From positions 40,600,630-40,664,629 of the forward strand of contig AP025041.1 of assembly GCA_036186865.1 (NCBI GenBank): a stretch of DNA of 64,000 nucleotides, in the 5' to 3' direction. The translations under genes and the position numbers were made by a program. Of this stretch, positions 44,839 to 57,988 are shown piece by piece. Source of the stretch: Eustoma russellianum. Lineage: Eukaryota > Streptophyta > Magnoliopsida > Gentianales > Gentianaceae. The stretch's first letter is position 1; every line of letters starts with the position of its first letter. A model generated the notes under the pieces. That model was not told the DNA's origin. It saw only the letters and a list, made by a program, of their open reading frames with translations, and did not search any database.

Positions 44839-46668
44839 TAAATAAACTCCGCAGTCCATAAGCCATTTGGTTCCCTTTTCTTTGGCTACTCCATTTATCT
44901 TGAGAGGCTACAAAACCAAGAGATTTGTAAATTGGTACCCTTTGATGCTTGGGCCCTTTAGGGTTAACTTGTCGACCCTTAGACTTCTAAACATACATGA
45001 TGTCAAATCTAGCTCTACTTGTACTCTTTACATGCCCTACTTTATTACAATGAAAACAAGTAGGCACATGTCTTATTTGGGTGTTTTTGCTTTTGTGAGA
45101 AGATGAGTCATTTTGAGTTTTTCTCTTATTTGCCTTTTTCTTTAATAACTTGGGCTCAATAGAAGAATATAATGAATTAAATCCTAAACCGGATTTATCA
45201 TTTCCTACCATTTGGTTTCCAAGCAATTTGTCTAAATTACTTTTACCATCCGTTAGCTTTTGTAAGTCTATTCTTAATTTATCACATTCTTTCCTAATCT
45301 TCATATTTTCTAGAGCTACTGCTTTATGCATGGTATGTATGATATCATGTTCTTGGTAAATCAAAATGTTCTTATCATGCAAGCTCTTACTTTCCAATAT
45401 GCACTTTTAAAATTCTTTCTTCAAGTGTTTATATTTTAAATTTAGTTTTTCAAAATCATCTTGCAAATCTCCTATTTCATCTTGTAAACTAGAAGAGTTA
45501 GAGTTTTCCTCAAGGTCATTCTAAATTACCATGAGACAAGTATGTTGTGCCTTTGGATTTTCAACTATTACAATGAGTCCAACATCCTTTTCTTCACTTT
45601 CTTCTTCTTCCGATTCAAAAGGAAGGCCATCTCATATGGTTACTTCCGCATTTAGAGTTTTCTTCTTTTGAGGAAAAGCTTTCTTTTCTTACTTTTGCGG
45701 CTCATTGACATGACAATCGGCAATGAAATGACAGAGTCAACTACACCTGTAGCAATTTTCACTTGCTTTCTTAACCTTAGGTGGTCTCTTGAAAAACTTT
45801 CCTGCTTGAGCCTTATTTGTTGTAGCCATTCATCTAAATTTTCTAACTAGAAGAGCAACTTCTTCATCTGATTCATCGGACTCTACCACCAATCCTCTAT
45901 GTGATGCATGGGTGTGCTTGATAGGATTCATCCTATTTTGCTCATAAATAAGAATTTCATGAGTACGAAGATTACCGGATAGCTCATCAAGGGTAAAAGC
46001 CTTGAGATTGTTAGATCCGATGATGACAGTGACTTTGAGTTTCCATTCTCCTGGCAAGGAATTAAAGAGTTTTGAGATAAGATCTTCATTCGAGATTTTC
46101 TTGTCAACCATAGAGAGTGAATCGGTCGATTGTCTCCTCAATCTTTTCACCACTCTTCATCCCGAACATTTCATACCCCTTCATGAGCATGAGCCTTTTG
46201 GCCATTCTTACTCGCTCAGTCCCTTCATGCATCATTTCTAGCATTTTCCATGTTTAATGGGTTGTTTCAAGACCTTGAAGTCCTATGAGCTCAGTGGTGG
46301 TTAGAGCACTTGAAAGAATATCAAATCCTTTTCCGTTTATGACAAAGTTCATCTTTCTTCGTCGGTATAGTCATCCTCATCTTTGAACATTGACTATCCT
46401 TTTGAGTTGGAAAACATAGGAACTTCAATTCCTTTGACAACAGCTCTCCATATATCAAATCCGCAACCTTTCAATGTTTTATCATTCAAAACTTCCACAA
46501 AGATTAATTTTGGGCATCGAACATAGGTTCTTTAGTGTTTAAGGCTGAGAATAGTGCAGTTGGCTTGGAAGTTGAGGTGTATGATGAAGAGGTTGTCATT
46601 ACCATCATCTTTAATCTTGCTACTTGCAAAAATTGGCCAAGCAATCAAATTTATGCTCTGGTACCAAT
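44839..46668 (-). pseudogene. Copia-3 gag, degraded
   Basis: Minus-strand pieces carry a UBN2-like capsid core (46153-45830; NEDLISKLFNSLPGEW, LDELSGNLRTHEI) and a coiled-coil plus C-terminal zinc knuckle (45397-44987; CFHCNKVGHVKS, with the last Cys replaced by Ser). Stops and frame changes separate them. A PBS-like ATTGGTACCAGAGC (one base off the consensus) lies at 46655-46668 against the LTR. The element is cut off at 44839, so protease, integrase and RT are missing. Confidence 0.8.
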
Positions 46669-48050
46669 TGTTAGGTCCGTGACAATCCTCTAGAAGGGGG
46701 TGAAAAAAGAGTTAGACGACTTTGCAGAATTTTCTGGTTTTTGACTATCTCCAACTCAAATGAAATTCAAAATTAAAGAATGGGAGATGAGAGACAATGA
46801 ATGAGTACATCCGATATAGAGTGGTTCGAATCGTAAATGATTCTACTCCACTACCACTTTGTTTCCAAAGTGGATTTTCAACAACTACTCTTCTTATTAT
46901 TCTTAATAAGAACAACCACAACAATACTTAACAACTTAGTGTACACAAGCACAACAACAACTTCTTGCACAAAACAACTATGTGCAACTACAACAACTTC
47001 AGCTCTAAGCAAGAACAATTTCTTACTACCTCACAACTTCAACGAAGTTCTCTCAAAGAACTTTCTCACAATGGGTTTTAGTAAGTACTGAGGTTTACAC
47101 TTTCTCGCTATTTTAAACACAAGCAAGAGATCAAATATTTATAGTTCCTCTTGTGTTAGACTTACAATCTCTCAATTTACAACAATGAAGAACAAATAAG
47201 AGCTTAATAAGCTTTAAGCACTTTTACACAAATGATAGAAATTTACAACAATGAAGAATGAAGCTTGAAGAGGATGAAAGTGCATATGTGCCTCATCTGA
47301 GCTTCTTCTATTTATAGGAGGTGTAATCCACGTTTTTGGAACCTCCCCCATGTCTTCAAATCAATCTCAAGTCTTGACAATTTGAAAATATCCTTTAGTC
47401 ACTCTATGAATTGATTTGATCCTCTAAAGCTACCCTAGAGAATCTTAGACACCATGTTTAATGTTAGGAAAAGTCTACAAGAAATTTGAGTAAGATTGGA
47501 AATAGAAAACACCATGAATCTCCCTTTGGATTTTGTTCCAACGATCATAAAAATTTGAATTCTTGAAGACATCGATTGATCGATGTGTCTGCATTTAAAG
47601 ATTGATGTCCTCCAGTGAGGTTCCAATTTTGAACCTGCCATACATTGATCGATCGACGTCTCTTCTTTGAGAGAATGATGTATATACCGATCGATCAATG
47701 TCCCATGATTTAAAGACCGATGTCTTACAGTAAGATTTCAGTTTTGTGCTTACTCACATCGATCGATAGATGTCACTTCTTCAAGAGACTGATGTACGCA
47801 TCGATCGATTGATATGACCCAGTCTTAGAGATTGTTGCCTCATAGTGAGGTTTTAACTTTGGACAATCCTAACATAGATCGATCGATGTCTCTTTCTAAG
47901 AGACTGATGTATACATCGATCAATCCATGTGACAGATCGATGTCTCACCGTGTGGTTTTCTCATTTTGCTTCAAATTCCAAGTGTGAAGTTCCTTTTTAA
48001 CTCTTTCAAAAACATCTTTCCACATCATCAAAACATTTCATATATCAACA
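46669..48050 (-). mobile_element. LTR shared by two Copia interiors
   Basis: This 1382-bp LTR reads TGTTGATATATG to GGACCTAACA on the minus strand. A PBS and gag lie on one side (46668 and below). A purine-rich AAAAAAGGAGATAT and a 3' ORF lie on the other (48051 and above). A normal LTR has host DNA on one side; here interior is on both. It contains the CGATCGATCG minisatellite (47570-47960). The left part (GTTAGGTCC..CTAGAAGGGGG) is also recognisably related to the Copia-1 LTR. Confidence 0.85.
47570..47960. repeat. CGATCGAT minisatellite in the shared LTR
   Basis: Units alternate CATCGATCGATCGATGT-like dyads with GAGACTGATGTNTACATCGAT-like spacers, more mutated than the arrays at 105-415 and 58110-58430. 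Their position within the LTR is the same. Confidence 0.8.
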
Positions 48051-50192
48051 ATATCTCCTTTTTTGATAATTTTAAAACTAATACTTTTAAAAGATTTTTT
48101 TGCTTGAAAATCTATATTTCTCTCCCTTAGTCCATGCATTATATACTCCCCCTGAGTACATGAGACATGTTAACATCTCCAAAACTCTCCGTCGATAGAT
48201 ATTCCTCCCAAAACCAATGAATGTGATAGAAAATTTTCAAAACTCTCTCTCAACTAAAATATGCATCAAATGTAAGTATAATGTGTGCATCATGGCGTAT
48301 TTTCCCATTATACTTATCATTTAACATATATGCCAAATATGCCAAATTCTTATTTATTACCAAGTATTCATGTCTAAAACAACCACTTATACCCAAGATT
48401 AAACCAACACATGTAATAACATATTAAACCTTCATATTAAGCAAGCATACATCATTCAAGCAAGCAAGCTAAGCTAAGCACACCAAGCAAGCCAAACATA
48501 TTTCCCCCTTCTTGTAATCATCAGAATTAACAATAAGAGGTAAACAAAGATTGCATTAAACAATTAAAGAATTTCTGAGTTGAATAAAGTACGTCACTGA
48601 GCAAGATCAGCATAATTAGGATCTATGTCTAGAAAGGGGAAGTAGAGATGAAATGAGAAGACTAGGTCCAATCCTCGTCTGATGAGAAAGACAAGCCGGT
48701 AATGCACGCCTTTAGTTTGGTTTTGAGCTTCGAAATCTTGACTCGTGCACTGTCACTTTGCTCCTTAGATCACCCACCTCTTGTTGAAGGGCAATGACTT
48801 GAGCTTGTAGCTCGGAGACATTTGTGCTCAAGCCACTGGTTCCTTCTTGGTATTCGGGCATCGGAACTTGCGTATCCTCTGAAGCTGCTTCCTCTTCGGC
48901 CTCAGGTGGCGAAGCCATATCTTCCACCTCATCACCTTCCTCTTCTTGTCCCATACCTTTCCGGGCTTCTTTTCTTGATTTGTTGATTTGCTGAATGTTG
49001 ATCTTGTCATAATATTCATTTAGGGGAAATTTTCTCAACATCTGAGTCATCAAGCTCAACATCTGACTTTTTTGAGCATATAATAGATGAGGTTGGTATA
49101 TGGAAGGGCTTTGGATAGTGGCTGCCTCGATAACATTAGTCATGAAGATTTCTTCAAAGTTTAATTGCTAAGCAATGTAGAAGTCAAGGTTTCTAGGGAG
49201 TTTTGCCGACTTGCCATTAATGCAAAAAGTGACTATGGCAGGTAACACCCTATATACTTATGGCATATGATTAGTATTTTTTGTGGGATAGAAACCAAGA
49301 AAGCTCTTAACATTCTCTTCACTAATGAATCTAGACCCTCATCTGGTACTCCAATATGTTCACAAATTTTTTTACACCACCATTCAACATGTTGTCCATC
49401 AATTATTGTATTCAAAGAGAAAGAGAAACCATTCAAATACTCTATCCACAAATTTGCATAAAATAACCTAGCGTATCCTTTGGACATCTTCTTCATGTTA
49501 CTTCCGGTGCAAATAGGTCTCCAATATTAAGCATCTATCCACTCAATGATTGGATTTAACTCATTATTTAAGGCAATGTCATTAATTTTTAACAACTTCA
49601 ACGATCCATTTTATCTCTCAGAATTTTCCCATTCCACAAACAATTCTTAAGCCCTAAGAGAAATATGCCTAAATTTACCTATTCCATATGGTTCATCCAA
49701 GACTCCTTTGATATTTCTCTTGATCAAAAGAAAGTTTTGATAGGTGAGACCGCTTCGAATTTGAGCCAATTCATCAACCGAACCGCAATCTACATGCCTA
49801 TGCCTAGTTGCTTTGGTTCTAGGTTGAGTTGGCTTGATCCTTCTTCCTCTGCTTGGGATGTTCTAGCCCTCTTAGATGTGTTTTTGGATCTTGTCATTTC
49901 GGATTTTAGGGTTCTAGGAATGGAGAAGATGGGAAACAAGTGAAGAAGATGAAGGAGATAGGATGGGGTTGACAAATGTGGAATTTATCGGTAAGAAATT
50001 GAAGAATTTCACAAGAATTCAAGTGAGGTGGTCAGATTTAGAAAAAAAGTCGCCAGAGAGATTGTTTGGAGTTGAAAATTCAAGTTGCATGAAAAAGAGG
50101 GATGAATTTCATCTTTTTAAGTGAGTTGAGCGTTTTTGAACCCGTTGACATCAATCGCTCGATGTAGAGATTGGTGTATACATCAATCTCTC
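48051..50192 (-). pseudogene. 3' interior of a second Copia with extra ORF remnants
   Basis: Minus-strand pieces form one broken ORF. The N-terminus starts near 49897 (MTRSKNTSKRARTSQ). The middle, 49496-49233, has ARLFYANLW and a following 'SLNTIIDGQ' stretch. The C-terminus, 49143-48712, has an acidic linker and coiled coil (VSELQAQVIALQQEVGDL). The order and motifs parallel the extra ORF of Copia-1 (27778-29130). It ends before a purine tract at the LTR start. Beyond 50100 are CGAT-type repeats, as expected between RNase H and this ORF. Confidence 0.65.
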
Positions 50193-52877
50193 TGTAGGAC
50201 CTGTATAGTACCACTAGAAGGGGAGGTTGAATAGTAGGTGCGGAAAAATTTGGGTTTTAAAAAGTTTTGACCTAAAAACCTAACATCTAAAAACAATTTC
50301 TGTTTTCAGATCCTGTTTGAAACATTTGAAAGACCTGGTTACAGACCTTCCAAAATTCTGAAATTTGGAGAGATTCTACTCTCAGATGTTCTGAGTATTT
50401 CCTAAAAATTTCAGATTAAAATTCAATCTGTAACATATTGAAAATACGTTTGTGGTCAGATTGCACGAATCTGCCAGAAACAGTACTCCGGTTAGAAAAT
50501 TTTATTCCGATTAATTCGTAACTCCAAATAGTCTAAAAATTTAATGACAAACCCCTTAAGTTATTATTGTAATGGGTTGAAACAGTTTTGTAAATTCCTT
50601 TGGTAAGTATGTCAAATACATTAATGTTCTCAACCTTTGCAAGTCTGAAAATCAGATTGCACTAGTCTCAGAGCTATTAACATTTGATAGACTTATCCTT
50701 ATCCAAATAGGGTGAAACTTGCACCAAATGAACACTAAGACGTGTGGCTATGTTTCTGAAAAATGTTACGATTTTTGAAATTCGTTTGATATTATTGCTA
50801 TTGTAATGAAAACGATGCAAAGTGCTAGAAACTGAAAGTAAATTGCTGAAAGTAATAACATTGAGAATTTTATACTGGTTCGGTTAACATACCTACTCCA
50901 GTCTTCGAGGACAACTTCCTCGGTTATCACTATTCACAAAAAAACACCTTATCACATGGGTTGCTAGAGTTGCACATCAACTCTAACCCTTTACACATAA
51001 TACAATCAATCACACCTATCACGAACAACACCACCGAACCGATGAAGGTTTGATCACACCTTGATCAATCATTTTACAATAAATGAAACGTGTATGGTGG
51101 TCTAATCAAAGCCTATTCAATATGTTGCATACAAGAACAATAGTCTTGAGAGAAGAAGAAGAAGAAAGAAATGTAGAAGAAGAGAGTAGAAGACACTTTT
51201 TGCACTTGTGAGATTATGAGAATTGTCTTGATTTTGTTTGTCTCTCTTCTCTTCTTTTTATCACAACATGGCTGCCCCCTAGGGATTTTCCTCCATCTTG
51301 AGAATTCTCTTTTTTGTCCTTGAAAGATTTTCTTGTGTAGATATGACGCCATCTTGCTTACTTGGCACAACTTGATTGGATGAATGTCTTGGCTTTGCTT
51401 ACTTGGCACTCTATATTGGATGAGAGCCAATTAGTAGTTTTAAAAATACGAGATTAAAGCCTAAAAACATGTGACAAATAAGGTTTAAAACATTGTCAAA
51501 TACTCAAAAATTAATCCCTTCAATTTGGGAAGCAAATTTATCAACATTGAAGACCCAAAAATCGGCCACCACATAGTCTCACATGCTGAATTTTCAGCAT
51601 GTGTTACATTTGCTATAAAGTTTGAATTGTTACCTTGTGTAGCTCTCTCCATTATATCATTAACCTTGTGTGGCTTATTCTCCACCAATTGAGATACCAA
51701 CTAAGCTCCACATAAGCTCCACCAAGGCTGAGATAGGCTTGTAGCATGTCTTGAACATGTGCTGAATTTCACTTTTGTAAACTTTGTCAAATATTGCACA
51801 ATAATTATACACATATGGTATATTACAATCAGCCCTAATTTGAATATTCTAGTACACTTTAATATGTCTTGAATATGTAAAAGTGTCTAGATACATGTTA
51901 TATGTCATGCCAAATACGTTGCATGTGTTGTGTTCGTAGAAAACCGAATTTTTGACTTTTGTCGATTACGCAATTTTTCTCCGATTAAATTCAAATTTTT
52001 TGCACATGTTATATATATTATGTCACACATAATATAAATAAAATAAATTGAATATTCAGCTCTAATGGCTGATTAAAGTGGCACCCCATGTGACAAAAAC
52101 ATTGAATTTGGAATCTCCACAATTTGGCCTTAATTGAGGGTGATTTGTGTGTGCCAACATGGAATGATTTCATGAATGCGTATACCACGTTAACCACGAA
52201 ATTTGTGGCCATTTTTGAAGTATATGGGCTGGCCATCTATACATGGCAAGTACGTGACATGTTGGCGAAGTTTCGGTAGTCACCCGATAAGACAATTTTC
52301 GGTTTATAACCTTGTAACGCGTCGTAGTAATTTTGTCATCACCATGACTTATATCATATGATATAAGACCTGAATGTACTCATAAATATGAGTTAAGTAT
52401 AGTGGTGTGATGTTGACGTACGTTCGTAATATATGTAAAGAGTTAGTATTAAATCAGAATATATGTGTGTTGTGCCTTTTTATAAAAAAAATCTGAATAT
52501 ATATATAATATATACATAAAAACGTGTGAATGAGATGGAGAGGAGACTTTCCATGTTTCAATTTGTTGCCATCATGCCTTCTCCAAATATATCTCCATTT
52601 AATGAACTACTTAGTTCATTTAACTAAGTACTTCACTTAATGAACTAGTTTAGTTCATTAATGGTGGCACCTGAAAATAGTTCAAACAAAACAAATGTTT
52701 GCCATTTGATGTAAGCTTTAAAGCTTCATGGTTTGTTAGTACGGCAACATTATATATAAAGTATATAAGGCAAGTTTATCACAAAAATGTATCAAGTAAT
52801 AGAATTGTCATGCATTTCTTAAACATGTTGTATTTAAATCATGTATTCATAAATAACTCAAACTCTTTTTCTCAACA
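50193..52877 (-). mobile_element. Probable solo LTR, 2.7 kb, TSD CTCTC
   Basis: On the plus strand it starts TGTAGGACC and ends CTCAACA (minus: TGTTGAG to GGTCCTACA). Both sides carry CTCTC (50188-50192 and 52878-52882). Its first ~40 bases (AGGACC..CTAGAAGGGGAGGTTGAATAG) resemble the Copia-1 LTR end. On both sides CGAT-type repeats of the host element continue (ATCAATCGCTCGATGT, then ACATCGATAGATTGATG). I see no PBS, purine tract or pol, so a solo LTR left by LTR-LTR recombination is most likely; it may contain smaller insertions. Confidence 0.65.
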
Positions 52878-53010
52878 CTCTCAACTAGGTACATCGATAG
52901 ATTGATGGTACATCGATCTATTTTTCTGAAATTTTATTTTCTGACTTCTTAAGTATTATTTATCATCCCTAATCTTGTTCTAAAATAACCAAATATAATT
53001 TCGTCACATA
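52878..53010. other. Resumed retroelement interior, short
   Basis: ATCGATAGATTGATGGTACATCGATC continues the repeat interrupted by the solo LTR (given here as its position, 52891-52919, with its key CATCGAT units). After that the sequence is AT-rich with no coding signal. Confidence 0.45.
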
Positions 53011-53735
53011 TAAATATGCAATGCGCAACTTCATGATGCATGTTTGTTCACACTACCGTGTCACACAACCAATCGCTTCATATCACACGTTATTCTCTTT
53101 CTATCCATGTCATGCAATGTATTTCCTAGGGTCCTATCACACGCTCCGTATTGTGGAGTCAATGTACCTCGCTTTGTATCGTGGAGTCAGCGTAGATCCC
53201 GCTCCGTATCGTAGAGTTACTCGCCCCGAAGGGATGCACGTGCCAAGAATGCTGCACACTTTCACACTTCCGTTTCTCCTATGTTGCATGCTTCGTTCTA
53301 TATTGCGTACTACCTATATTGCGTAGTTACCCTATATCGCGTAGGGTTCATTATTGTGTTTTATCTTCTACTGTTATTTTATCTTTTAGACTTTATTTTA
53401 GGTTTCTACACTTTATTTTATTTTTCCTAGGCTTTTAACCACTTCATTCTTTTATTTATTTATATTTATCTTCTCATACCATTTTTTTCTCGTGCTTTAA
53501 TTTTCTTTCCTTCTCTGTCCTATTCTCCCCTTTTTCCTTTTATTTTATTTTATTTTATTTTATTTATTTAATGGGTTTCTAAATTCTCTTATTTATTAAA
53601 TAATATTAATTTTAAATTAAATTTTTTTCTTTTTCGGCACCCTACCCCTCTTCTTTTTTATTATTTTATTTTATTTATTTAATGAGTTAATAATCTTTTA
53701 TTTATTAAATTATATTAACCTTATATATATATATG

Positions 53736-53773
<38 letters not shown>

Positions 53774-54991
53774 CCAGCCCTATTTAATATTCTCGCCCTT
53801 TATTTCTGCACGGCTCGACCCAGAATGTAGCCCTTTGGTCTGCTGGCTTACTGGTGCCAGAATTTCTTTTAATATATTCGGTTCAGCACAAATTGCATAG
53901 ACCGGCACGTTAACGCCCAGCTTGACCAGGCTTCGGGTCAGCAGTCCGGGTCAACTCCAGGGCCGGCCCAGATCATCAGCTCAGCCCAGACCTGGCTAAC
54001 CTGCTCTAACCTAGTCTGGGAGTCAGTCGTCCAGATTTGGGTCAGCCCGGCCTGCTGGACTGGAAATTATTTTTCTAATTTTTTTCTTTATTTCCTTGAA
54101 TTCTAATTTTCTTCCAACCTCAATAAAATCTTCAATTTAACTCAAAATTGACCCAAACCAATTTCATTTGACTCTGTTTAACGCGATGAACACGCCGCAA
54201 CTATCAGGTGGGCACGTGACTTGCACGCACCGTAAAGGGCCGGGTATGGGCCTCACGCGACATCCCTGAAACGCACGTGTGACACAAACGCGCCACCTTT
54301 CAGCTATCTTTTTCAACTTCCAGATTGATTCCGGCATAATTTTCGGGCTATGTGACCTATTTCTAGGGCTATTCATGTAATTTTCCACCTAATCGCATAA
54401 AAATCGAGTCTTTTTAATTAATTTCAAATCGCACGAAAAACACCATTACACACACATATTTTCACACATACAAACATCATATAAAACTTGCATATGAAGG
54501 CATATAAAAATAACACATAGAAAATTTATTGCATGTACGGTCCAACACACAGTGCGGGCAATCTAAGAAGAGGGGATGATAACCTACCTCGTTCTCTCCC
54601 TACCTCGGCTGACCTTAGCTTATTTGGGATGACTTGAATACTTTTTTCCTTTTTGGGTGTGTGGCGGAAGAAAGGGGGTGGTGGAGGGTTTTGGTGAAAC
54701 TTTTTTTTCTTTTCTTTTGGCGGAACTAGCGGCAACAGGGGGAAAAAGAGCAGGGGGCAGCAGGGAATATGATGCTTGTGTGTGTGTGTAATTCGGGTAG
54801 TATAGGTATATTATATAGATAGATGTAGGGTGGAATATTTAGGGGGTTTTCTCATTGTTGTATCATTAGGACTCTTATAAGATTTATGTCCAAGTTTCCT
54901 AGTCCTACTCAAATTGAGTTTCCTCTATTATGATCACCATTTAATATTTTATTTCCTTTTTATTTTATTTTTTGAAATTACGCACATAACA
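53011..54991 (-). mobile_element. LTR-like sequence, inverted relative to 56029-57953
   Basis: Read on the minus strand it starts TGTTATGTGCGTAATTTC at 54991. It shares, in the same order, phrases with 56029-57953: GAGGTAGGTTA(C/T)CATC, AAATAGGTC, AACACGC, GGGCCGG, GACTTTATTTTAGGTTTC or its complement, GAAACGGAAGTGTGAAAGTGTG, and CATGCATCATGAAGTTGCGC. A GC-rich island rich in CAGCAGG/GGCCGG lies at about 53800-54060 within AT-rich DNA. A (TA)n run lies at 53738-53771. It is probably a Gypsy-type LTR; the ends are not fixed by a TSD. Confidence 0.55.
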
Positions 54992-55990
54992 CCTTAAGTC
55001 ACTGCCATCACCGAATCCAAAAATCTCAAGACTCTTACCCTTGATGAGCTATCTGGTAATCTTCTTACTCATGAAATTCTTATTGATGAGCAAAATAGGA
55101 TGAATCCTATCAAGCCCACCCATACATCACACAAAGGATTGGTGGTAGAGTCCAATGAATCGGATGAGGAAGTTGCTCTTCTAGTTAGGATATTTAGATG
55201 AATGGCTACAAGAAATAAGGCTCAAGCAAGAAATTTTTTAAGAGACCACCCAAGATAAAGAAGCAAGTGAAAATTGCTAAAGGTATGCTCGATCCGGTCA
55301 TTTCATTGTCGATTGTCATGTCAAGAAGACGCAAAAGCAAGAAAAGAAAGCTTTTCCTAAAAAAGAAAGCTCTAAATGTGGAGGTTACGAAGGAGAAGAA
55401 AGTGAAGACAAGGATGTTGGATTCATTGCAATAGTTTATAATCCAAAGACACAACATACTTGTCTTATGGCAATTTAGAATAACCTTGAGGTAAACTCTA
55501 ACTCTTCTAGTTTACAAGATGAAATAGGAGATTTGCAAGATGATTTTGAAAAGCTAAATTTAAAATATAAACACTTGAAGAAAGAATTTAAAAAGCGCAT
55601 ATTAGAAAATAAGAGCTTGCATGATAAGAATATTTTGATTTACCAGGAACATGACATCATACATACTATGCATAAAACCGTAACTCTACAAAATATGGAG
55701 ATTAGGAAAGAATGTGACAAATTAAGAATAGACTTACAAAAACTAACCGATGGTAAAATTAATTTAGACAAATTGCTTGGTAACCAAGGGATATAAAATG
55801 ATAAATCCGGTTTAGGATTTAATTCATCATATTCTTCTATTGAGCCCAAGTTATTAAAGAAAAAGCCAATAAGAGAAAAACTCAAAATGGCTCATCATCT
55901 CACAAAAACAAAAACACCCAAATAAGACATGTGTACACTTGTTTTTATTGTAACAAAGTTGGACATGTAAAGAGTGTATGTAGAGCTAGA
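54992..55990 (+). pseudogene. Copia gag fragment, plus strand
   Basis: It starts inside the UBN2-like core (LDELSGNLLTHEIL), passes ESNESDEEVALLV and a stop, and contains an 87-codon coiled segment (55533-55796; DFEKLNLKYKHLKKEFKK). It ends with an intact knuckle CFYCNKVGHVKSVC near 55936-55980. It is a diverged copy of 44987-46153 in the opposite orientation. Several stops make it non-functional. It is cut at 56028 by the next LTR-like sequence. Confidence 0.8.
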
Positions 55991-56028
55991 TTTGGTAGCA
56001 TATATATTCGGAAGCCTAAGTGTTGTAG

Positions 56029-57953
56029 CCGGAAAGTAAAAGGAAAAAAGAAAAAGTTAATTAGTTAAATAATTGATTTATTTAATTAAATTAAAGTTTA
56101 AAAAAGAAAAGAAAAAACTAAATTTATCCTAATTAACTACCCATATACCCCAATTACTCCCCTACTTCTCCCAATCCCTCCAAAATTTCCCCCTTCCCAA
56201 TTAAATCCCCTAAAATCCTCCCTCAACCCACTCATTAACGGCACAACAACATAAAAAAAAAGAAAAGAGAAAGTGTGAATGAGGAAGGAAGGCACGACAG
56301 AGAGATAAAAGGAAAAGAGATAGAAAAGAGAAAGGAAAAAAAGAGGAGAGGGAAAGGAAGAGAGAGAAAAAAAGAAAGAAGAAGGAGAATTGGGCACCCA
56401 CATCAAATACAACTCCGTTGTTGTCAGTGAATTTTCATTTAAGAGGTAGGTTACCATCTCCTCTATCGGATTGATTTGGATTCCCTCGCATTCTGTACTG
56501 GGGTTGTTTGTTTATCACTGTATGTTTATTCTTTATATGTTTATGATGAATTCTTTATGTTTTGGTAAGAAAATTGCGTGAATGGCTTTAGATATAGATC
56601 ACATAACACGGAAATAGGTCGGAATGGGTCCAGTTTGTCGAAAAACACGCACGCGTGCCCCTGAGCGACGCATGCAGTATACGCGTTGATGTGTTAGTGG
56701 GTTACGTAGAGGGGGTTAAACGGAGTCCAATTGAATTGGTTTGGGATAAATCGAGTTAAAACGAAGAAGTTATGGATTTTTGAAGAAAATTAGAATTTAT
56801 GGAAATTAAAAAAATAATAAAAAAAATAAGGCAGGCTTCGGTCAGCAGGCTTGCCATAGCAGGCGGCCCTTATTTCTAACAGGACAGAGAAGCAGCCCAA
56901 TCCGGATTATTAAACAAAAAAAGAGGTAAAGGACCAGCGGGCTAGTAGGCCAGTGGACCAGCCTGCCAGCCTCAGCAGGCCAGCGGGCCAGTTTAGCAGC
57001 CGGCCCAAACCGCAAACTAATTTAAAAGAAATAAAGGGGTGCTATACAGGCCGTGGCCAGCGGGCCGCTGAGAAATTCCAGCAGGCTGCTGGCAATAAAA
57101 AGGGCCGGACTGGAGAATAAATAAAAAGGGCTTAACGAAAAAAATTGGGTTGTAATCTGTTTCTTTAAAAAACAAATTAAACAAATTAGTTAATGTAAAA
57201 TACGTAAATGGGGCTGAATGCCGAGAGGAAAAGAAAAAGATATAATATATATTTAATTAGTTAATAATACTTTATAAATAAGAAAAATTTAGAAACCCAT
57301 TAAATAAATTAAAATAAAAAAATAAAAATAATAGGGGAAGATAAAAATATTTAAATAAAAGATTAAAGTGCATGAAAGCCTAGAACTAAATAAAATAAAG
57401 TATAGAAACCTAAAATAAAGTCTAGAAAGATAAAATACCAGTAGAAGATAAAATACAGTAATGAACCCCACGCAACATAGGATAATTACGCAATATAGGT
57501 ATACGCAACATAGAACGGAGCATGCAACATAGGAGAAACGGAAGTGTGAAAGTGTGAAGCATTCATGGCACAAGCATTGCATTTGGCCTATGAGCCGTGT
57601 GGTCCTACGGGACGTGTGGCCTGATGAGGAGTGTGATGGGTGTTGCTAATAACGGTTACCTTCACCTAATAGGTTCTGGGACATGCATATCATAACATGG
57701 AAAAGAAAGAGCATAGCGTGTGATATTAAATGACCGCGTGTGATACGGAGATAGAAAAGCATGCATCATGAAGTTGCGCATTGCATTTGTTATTGTTGTG
57801 ATTATTATTGATCTTGTTATTAAGTTGTTTCAGTGCTACGTTTTGGGATACGAATCGGGTCGGGTATGTGCTATTTCTCTATTTATGTTTCATTGCTTTA
57901 TTTATCTGTTCCTGCTTTACATGCTTAATTGTTTACCTGACTCAGTATGTGAC
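56029..57953 (+). mobile_element. LTR-like sequence, solo or truncated
   Basis: It starts TGTTGTAGCCGG and may end GTATGTGACA. It is the plus-orientation partner of 53011-54991, clearly diverged. A purine-rich stretch (about 56250-56395) precedes GAGGTAGGTTACCATC. A GC-rich block rich in CCAGCGGGCC/CAGCAGG lies at 56830-57120. No PBS follows, so this could be a solo LTR; no matching TSD was found (CTAAG before, GTCTT after). Confidence 0.5.
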
Positions 57954-57988
57954 AGTCTTTTTTAGGGAGAGACGAGTAAGCTACGAGT

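Noticed and set aside
53021..53326. 101-codon plus-strand frame in the inverted LTR-like sequence
   Set aside because: It is not open in the partner copy at about 57450-57790, and the region consists of short CTCCGTAT..GTGGAG repeats.
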